Of a DNA stretch of 51,244 nucleotides, positions 51,198 through 51,244 are shown piece by piece. The notes beneath the pieces are model-generated. The model was not told the DNA's origin and made no database searches. It saw only the letters and a program-made list of their open reading frames with translations. Within the stretch, counting starts at the first letter, position 1. The number at the start of each line of letters is the position of its first letter. The stretch is from Treponema sp. UBA6852 (GTDB lineage Bacteria; Spirochaetota; Spirochaetia; Treponematales; Treponemataceae). Location of the stretch: contig DKDI01000048.1 in the NCBI GenBank assembly GCA_002449305.1, positions 121,075-172,318 of the forward strand, read 5' to 3'. A program made the translations under genes and the position numbers.

Positions 51198-51244
51198 TAG
51201 CCTGAATGTCGAGTTTTGATAAGAACAGTAATTTAAGTGTCATT
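51198..51244 (+). repeat. Interspersed repeat, copy at right window end
   Basis: The same 47-base sequence as the left end but in the opposite orientation, 44 of 47 positions identical. It is cut by the window edge. Confidence 0.75.

Overview
The window looks like a 51 kb contig from a low-GC Treponema (spirochaete), most likely a gut or rumen species. The evidence is the A/T-rich coding style, the rpsP-khpA-rimM-trmD-rplS block followed by a FliK-like/FlhB-tail pair and yraN, several long secreted or cytoplasmic proteins of a kind seen in treponemes, and a wealth of chemotaxis-type signalling. The two window ends carry the same 47-base repeat in inverted orientation (44 of 47 positions identical), so the contig probably breaks at an interspersed repeat.

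Layout. 0-7.5 kb: galK (minus), then the ribosome-maturation operon rpsP-khpA-rimM-trmD-rplS, a FliK-like/FlhB-C/YraN set, a newly noticed 54-residue FlgM-like ORF, a zinc-finger-like protein, tRNA-Leu(UAA) and a TatD nuclease. 7.5-12.2 kb: pgi, a large secreted unknown, and argR with its own operator. 12.2-18 kb (minus): a zinc/manganese ABC importer whose ATPase has a Cys/His-rich insert, followed by a HAD phosphatase and mutS2. 18-26 kb: an Fe-ADH-fold protein that has lost its metal ligands, prfA-prmC with a methyltransferase/pseudokinase fusion, a corrinoid-activator-like ASKHA protein, a split chromate transporter, and tpiA. 26-28.2 kb: a FIST sensor (frameshifted) with a soluble MCP-type transducer, richer in G+C than its neighbours. 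28.2-36 kb: arginine genes argG, argD, argB and argJ, with operators for argG and argR sharing 24 of 28 positions, plus pgeF and a 573-residue unknown. 36-42.5 kb: a DUF4160 pair, gltX, a 538-base gene-free stretch with a strictly 22-bp periodic AT-rich array, an orphan ABC ATPase, YccF, a HigBA toxin-antitoxin pair, a secreted unknown and a MATE exporter. 42.5-46 kb: a 698-residue sensory [FeFe]-hydrogenase-like protein fused to an MCP signalling domain, an M15 peptidase and MazEF. 46-51 kb: SDR, a queuosine-precursor-type transporter, an XRE regulator divergent from an AlgI/AlgJ-like acetylation pair (the MBOAT gene is frameshifted), and a MntA-like nucleotidyltransferase.

How they work together. 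The clearest circuits are (1) ArgR control of arginine synthesis through near-identical operators; (2) two cytoplasmic chemosensory inputs, FIST+MCP and hydrogenase-MCP, which would feed the flagellar/chemotaxis machinery; (3) metal uptake with a possible metal-responsive ATPase; (4) three toxin-antitoxin-like loci. Four genes have a -10 box ending 6 or 7 bases before the ATG and no Shine-Dalgarno sequence, which suggests leaderless transcripts. The best candidates for something undescribed are the 22-bp array at 38376-38551, the hydrogenase-MCP fusion, the Cys/His insert in the metal ATPase, and the methyltransferase-pseudokinase fusion.
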